Origin: a virus
Reading direction: 5' to 3' (one strand)
Virus record (IMG/VR): IMGVR_UViG_3300009537_000051
Coordinates: 1 to 42,138 of that record
Length of the DNA stretch: 42,138 bases
The notes below the pieces were generated by a model. It saw only the letters and a program-made list of their open reading frames with translations, searched no databases and was not told the DNA's origin. A program made the position numbers and the translations under genes. Below, piece after piece: positions 39,592 to 42,138 of this stretch (the stretch's first letter is position 1; every line of letters begins with the position of its first letter).

Positions 39592-39810
39592 ATGAACCAG
39601 ATAAACGGAATGACCATAAGCCAGGGAACCAAATGGATTAGCCGGAACCCCAAAACCGGCAAAAACGAAGAAATCCATGAAGAAGACGAGTTGATAATCG
39701 GTAGTTACGCCCTCCGGTTAGACTGGTCAAATGAATGCAAACGCTACGTTACCACCGCAGGCAGTCTGCACAAACTGACCAGCAATGGTTGGGAAATGGA
39801 AATCGACTAA
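39592..39810 (+). CDS. Small early protein, 72 aa
   Basis: Not recognised. First gene after the early promoter, with TAGGAG upstream. The product MNQINGMTISQGTKWISRNP is followed by a beta-rich, acidic middle. Its stop lies one base before the first hammerhead. Confidence 0.65.
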   Translation: MNQINGMTISQGTKWISRNPKTGKNEEIHEEDELIIGSYALRLDWSNECKRYVTTAGSLHKLTSNGWEMEID

Positions 39811-39811
39811 C

Positions 39812-39865
39812 AAGTCGAAACCGGGGCAACCCGGTCAACCGGTCACGCCGGTTCTGATGAGGCTA
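39812..39865 (+). ncRNA. Hammerhead ribozyme 1 (type II topology)
   Basis: All core parts are present in order. Stem II strand AGUC 39813-39816, then GAAA 39817-39820. Stem III ACCGGG 39820-39825 pairs with CCCGGU 39830-39835, closed by a GCAA tetraloop. The cleavage triplet GUC ends at 39836. Stem I AACCGG 39837-39842 pairs with CCGGUU 39848-39853. Core CUGAUGA is at 39854-39860, and stem II partner GGCU at 39861-39864 pairs with AGUC (one G-U). Expected cut: between 39836 and 39837. It separates the gene at 39592 from the downstream genes. Confidence 0.92.
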
Positions 39866-39968
39866 AAGACAGGAGGATGTTGCGCTATACGAACCACGAC
39901 ACGTTGGTGATGCAACTGAACGAAGTCCCATTTTGATCGAGGTAGCAAACACAAATAGGAGAATGACC

Positions 39969-40184
39969 ATGGCAACCATTAGTTTACCTACACCCGATAA
40001 TCTCATGGCCGACGGCGGAATCTGCGCCAATGAACAATGCGGTCATGAAGATTGCCAGGAAGCCCGCGCCTTAGCCGCACGGGTCTGCATTCTATGTAAG
40101 CATAGTCTCGGTTATGAGACGTTACTCTATTGGCATCCAGACGAGGAAGCGTGGACGCACCTACGCTGCCCCCTGGAGAAGTGA
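39969..40184 (+). CDS. Zinc-finger-like early protein, 71 aa
   Basis: Contains CANEQCGHEDC near residues 18-28 and CILCKH near 40, with later H and C residues (YWHPDEEAWTHLRC): two metal-binding clusters. ATG 39969 is best spaced from TAGGAG at 39955-39960. It lies between the two hammerheads, so its message would be released at both ends by self-cleavage. Confidence 0.65.
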   Translation: MATISLPTPDNLMADGGICANEQCGHEDCQEARALAARVCILCKHSLGYETLLYWHPDEEAWTHLRCPLEK

Positions 40185-40195
40185 AGATGATCGTT

Positions 40196-40248
40196 AAGTC
40201 GAAACCGGGTTCGCCCGGTCAACCGGTCACGCCGGTTCTGATGAGACT
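40196..40248 (+). ncRNA. Hammerhead ribozyme 2 (type II topology)
   Basis: Same design as 39812. AGUC 40197-40200, GAAA 40201-40204. Stem III ACCGGG 40204-40209 pairs with CCCGGU 40214-40219 over a UUCG tetraloop. Cleavage after GUC at 40220. Stem I AACCGG 40221-40226 pairs with CCGGUU 40232-40237. CUGAUGA is at 40238-40244 and GACU 40245-40248 pairs perfectly with AGUC. Differences from copy 1 are limited to the tetraloop (UUCG for GCAA) and a wobble-to-pair change in stem II, so both folds are preserved. Confidence 0.93.
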
Positions 40249-40270
40249 AAACTAGACAGGAGATGCAGAG

Positions 40271-40522
40271 ATGGAAATTAACGAAAAAGACTTGGTCAAA
40301 TTGTTAGACGGTGAAATTTACAAAGCCCATGTAATCTGGCGGAAAGCTCATTATGACGGCGACCCTACTGATGATGCCGCCTTTTTAGAATGGGGCACAT
40401 TTGAAAACGTCACCCTGGAATGGATTGGCGGCCAAGACTTTTTTATCCTCGGCAGCGATAGTGATGAAATGGTCGCAGGGTTCACAATTTCCGTTGATGA
40501 AATTCTGGACATTGTACTCTAA
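40271..40522 (+). CDS. Small early protein, 83 aa
   Basis: Not recognised. Acidic; starts MEINEKDLVKLLDGEIYKAH and ends ISVDEILDIVL. Its leader AGGAGATGCAGAG is nearly the same as that of the gene at 39592. It is the first gene downstream of hammerhead 2. Confidence 0.65.
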   Translation: MEINEKDLVKLLDGEIYKAHVIWRKAHYDGDPTDDAAFLEWGTFENVTLEWIGGQDFFILGSDSDEMVAGFTISVDEILDIVL

Positions 40523-40546
40523 GTCAAAACCGATAGGAGATACCAC

Positions 40547-41080
40547 ATGAAACAACTAACCCACATTGAATATCACTGTATCCGGGACGGCGCGTATGCC
40601 CCGGTGGACGTGCTAGGGCGCGGCTCCTGGCCGCACGATGGGCTGTACTACGTCACCGATAAAGACGGCGCTTGGAGCGATTACGTAACTGAGATTTACA
40701 CTGACCGGGAAATTGCCGTTGAGGAAATCGCAAACCAGGACGGCATTACCAGTTACCGGCTACCGCGCTTCGTGTTCCTGGCCTGCACATGGCCGGAATG
40801 CTCCGCCGCAATGACCGAGATACTACGCGACGACCCGGACCGGCTTTCCAACCAATGGCTGGCAGAACTGGCCGCCAACGCCTACGGCCCGGTCACACGG
40901 GAAAAAGCGCAGGCGGAACTGGATAAGCGCGCCGATGCTCAATACGACTTCACTTGCTATCTATGCGATGGCGACCTGCGCGTCGGTAACCATGGCATCC
41001 GGGTAGGCAGCGCTTATTATAACGAACCGCCCGATTATCGCTGTGAAGGCGACCGGGACGATTACGAACTGGAATTTTAG
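40547..41080 (+). CDS. Hypothetical early protein, 177 aa
   Basis: Not recognised. An acidic, mixed alpha/beta protein with a C-terminal cysteine pair (FTCYLCDGDLRVGNHGIRVG) that could bind zinc. TAGGAG precedes the ATG. A 12-base relic of the hammerhead 5' side (AAGTCAAAACCG) lies in its leader. Confidence 0.6.
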   Translation: MKQLTHIEYHCIRDGAYAPVDVLGRGSWPHDGLYYVTDKDGAWSDYVTEIYTDREIAVEEIANQDGITSYRLPRFVFLACTWPECSAAMTEILRDDPDRLSNQWLAELAANAYGPVTREKAQAELDKRADAQYDFTCYLCDGDLRVGNHGIRVGSAYYNEPPDYRCEGDRDDYELEF

Positions 41081-41088
41081 GAGACTGT

Positions 41089-41304
41089 ATGAGCAAGCGC
41101 ATTGTATTGCAACTGCACGACCAACACCGCCAGGCGATCAAGCAAGCCTCCCGGCGTCTGGGCTACGCCAGCGAGTCGGCCATGATGCGCGACTTAACCC
41201 GCCGGGCGGTAGAGCGCGCCGGGTTGATATGGGAACCACTCGACTACGATTACGGCTGGCAGACTGGCAAGTGGGCTAAGGAGCAGCCCGATGACCGAGA
41301 TTAA
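41089..41304 (+). CDS. Ribbon-helix-helix-like DNA-binding protein, 71 aa
   Basis: The N-terminal 45 residues fit a ribbon-helix-helix: a short strand (KRIVLQL), helix A (DQHRQAIKQASRRLGY), a turn, then helix B (SESAMMRDLTRRAVERAG). Such proteins often bind operators as dimers. It overlaps the next gene by 14 bases and may regulate early genes, possibly via the TGTACA sites, which is unproven. Confidence 0.6.
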   Translation: MSKRIVLQLHDQHRQAIKQASRRLGYASESAMMRDLTRRAVERAGLIWEPLDYDYGWQTGKWAKEQPDDRD

Positions 41305-41770
41305 CTTAGCCGTATTGTCCGGGCGCGGTATCACCTTTACAGCAACCGGAATCACCTTACCGAACGGGTTATCGTTCGACCAATGGGCGGAAATTGGTGA
41401 CACGTTGCAACGCATGGAAATGGCAGTACAGTTTGCCATTGGCGACTGGATTAACTATGGCGAGTGGGCTTATGGCGAGCAATACACGCAAGCGATAAGG
41501 GAAACCGGACGCGCTTACCAGACCCTGCTTAACTATGCCTACGTCGCCCGTTCCGTGAAGCTAGCGCAACGTCGGGATACTTTAACCTTCTCTCACCATG
41601 CCGAGATTGCCAAACTGGAGCCAGACTTCCAAACCCGGTTTTTAGACCATGCCGACAAATACCGGTTATCGGTTAGCGAACTGCGCCAGGACATTAAGGA
41701 CACGCTGACCGACAAGCAGCCTAAAGCGCCCGCCCATACCTGCCCGCAATGTGGGTTCCAGTTCGATTGA
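41291..41770 (+). CDS. Conserved phage/actinobacterial-type protein with zinc-ribbon end, 159 aa
   Basis: The middle region (IGDWINYGEWAYGEQYTQAI, TLLNYAYVARSVKLAQRRDT, FSHHAEIAKLEPDFQTRF, LSVSELRQDI) follows a family common in phages and actinobacteria that looks like a helical, possibly ParB-neighbour DNA-binding domain. The C-terminus ends CPQCGFQFD, a half zinc knuckle. Function unknown; the family often sits beside replication or regulatory genes. Confidence 0.6.
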   Translation: MTEINLAVLSGRGITFTATGITLPNGLSFDQWAEIGDTLQRMEMAVQFAIGDWINYGEWAYGEQYTQAIRETGRAYQTLLNYAYVARSVKLAQRRDTLTFSHHAEIAKLEPDFQTRFLDHADKYRLSVSELRQDIKDTLTDKQPKAPAHTCPQCGFQFD

Positions 41771-41800
41771 ATAGTATACTAGCGATATAGGAAGTGTGAT

Positions 41801-42138
41801 ATGCAACCTACCAATCAGAAATATGAACTGACCAACGAAACCAGGACGCTCGATGGCGGTGGTGTGCTCCACCGTATTCGGGCGTTGCGCGATTTTGGCA
41901 AAGTGAAAGCGGGCGACCTGGGCGGCTGGATCGAGAGCGAAAAGAACCTATCGCACAAAGGCGACTGTTGGGTGTATGACCATGCGCTGGTGTACGACCA
42001 TGCGCGGGTGTACGACAATGCGCGGGTGTTCGGCAATGCGTGGGTGTACGGCAGTGCGTGGGTGTACGGCGCTGCGCAGGTGTACGACGATGCGCGGGTG
42101 TACGACAATGCGTGGGTGCGCGGCGCTGCGCGGGTGTA
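41801..42138 (+). CDS. Hexapeptide-repeat left-handed beta-helix protein, N-terminal part
   Basis: Starts at ATG 41801 and runs off the contig, joining the frame at base 3. The first 60 residues (KYELTNETRTLDGGGVLHRI, then FGKVKAGDLGGWIESEKNLS) form the conserved cap found before such repeats in phage proteins; hexapeptide units (VYDHAL, VYDNAR, VFGNAW) begin at GDCWVYDH. The DNA is an 18-bp tandem repeat, so unit number can change easily. Confidence 0.85.
   Translation, partial: MQPTNQKYELTNETRTLDGGGVLHRIRALRDFGKVKAGDLGGWIESEKNLSHKGDCWVYDHALVYDHARVYDNARVFGNAWVYGSAWVYGAAQVYDDARVYDNAWVRGAARV
41960..42138 (+). repeat. 18-bp tandem repeats coding for hexapeptides
   Basis: Units related to GTGTACGACAATGCGCGG continue across the junction to about base 375, around 26 in all. 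Larger blocks are also duplicated: the order VYGAAQ, VYDDAR, VYDNA is found near base 3 and again near base 135. The 79-bp contig overlap lies inside this array, so copy number is uncertain. Confidence 0.85.
42060..42138. repeat. Terminal direct repeat, right copy
   Basis: Identical to bases 1-79; see the left copy. The exact 79-base length is typical of an assembler overlap and should not be read as a packaging repeat. Confidence 0.9.

Noticed and set aside
39411-39662. Minus-strand frame over the early promoter
   Set aside because: It would run through the promoter and the start of a well-supported plus-strand gene; composition is unlike neighbours.
39877-39936. 19-codon frame after hammerhead 1
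   Set aside because: AGGAGG abuts the ATG with no spacing and the product is too short to judge.

Overview
This window looks like the complete genome of a tailed, siphovirus-type double-stranded DNA phage. Its first 79 bases are identical to its last 79, as in a circular or circularly permuted assembly, which would make the unique genome about 42,059 bp. Head, neck, tail and packaging genes follow the usual order: TerS, TerL, portal, MuF-type protein, scaffold, decoration protein, major capsid protein, connectors, tail tube, frameshifted tail chaperone, tape measure and tail tip. Promoters match the bacterial sigma-70 type and most genes have good Shine-Dalgarno sites, so the host is a bacterium. 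I cannot name it. No integrase, tRNA or endolysin could be recognised.

Layout. (a) About 39.4 kb, across the junction, to 2.0 kb: early-type small genes led by a strong promoter at 39,529-39,557 with repeated TGTACA sites. Two self-cleaving hammerhead ribozyme sequences sit between these genes. A left-handed beta-helix protein made of hexapeptide repeats spans the contig ends. (b) 2.0-2.9 kb: two promoters, each followed by a copy of the same structured RNA leader (a 4-bp hairpin with an 8-nt loop, a long stem with 18-nt arms ending in a U-rich tract, and a loop-loop pairing that covaries between copies). They precede an XRE-family regulator and a DNA methyltransferase. (c) 2.9-14.9 kb: three DNA methyltransferases, a replication initiator-like protein, a T7 gp4-like primase-helicase, a conserved phage early protein, a PD-(D/E)XK nuclease, a HAD phosphatase and many small proteins. 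(d) 14.9-39.0 kb: a roughly 24-kb late block starting at tandem promoters around a strong hairpin and ending at a bidirectional terminator. It includes an unexpected sulfotransferase among the virion genes, a protein with eighteen 20-residue repeats, and three related tail-fibre-like genes in tandem.

Only one confident gene is on the minus strand, a small ParB-like protein at 39,125-39,394, convergent with the late block and divergent from the early promoter. The genes overlap tightly, often by ATGA, which points to long polycistronic messages with translational coupling. The hammerheads would cut the early message into shorter units, and the paired leaders could control read-through into the regulator and the methyltransferase/replication operon. 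The strongest candidates for something undescribed are the twin hammerheads, the twin kissing-loop leaders and the virion-block sulfotransferase.
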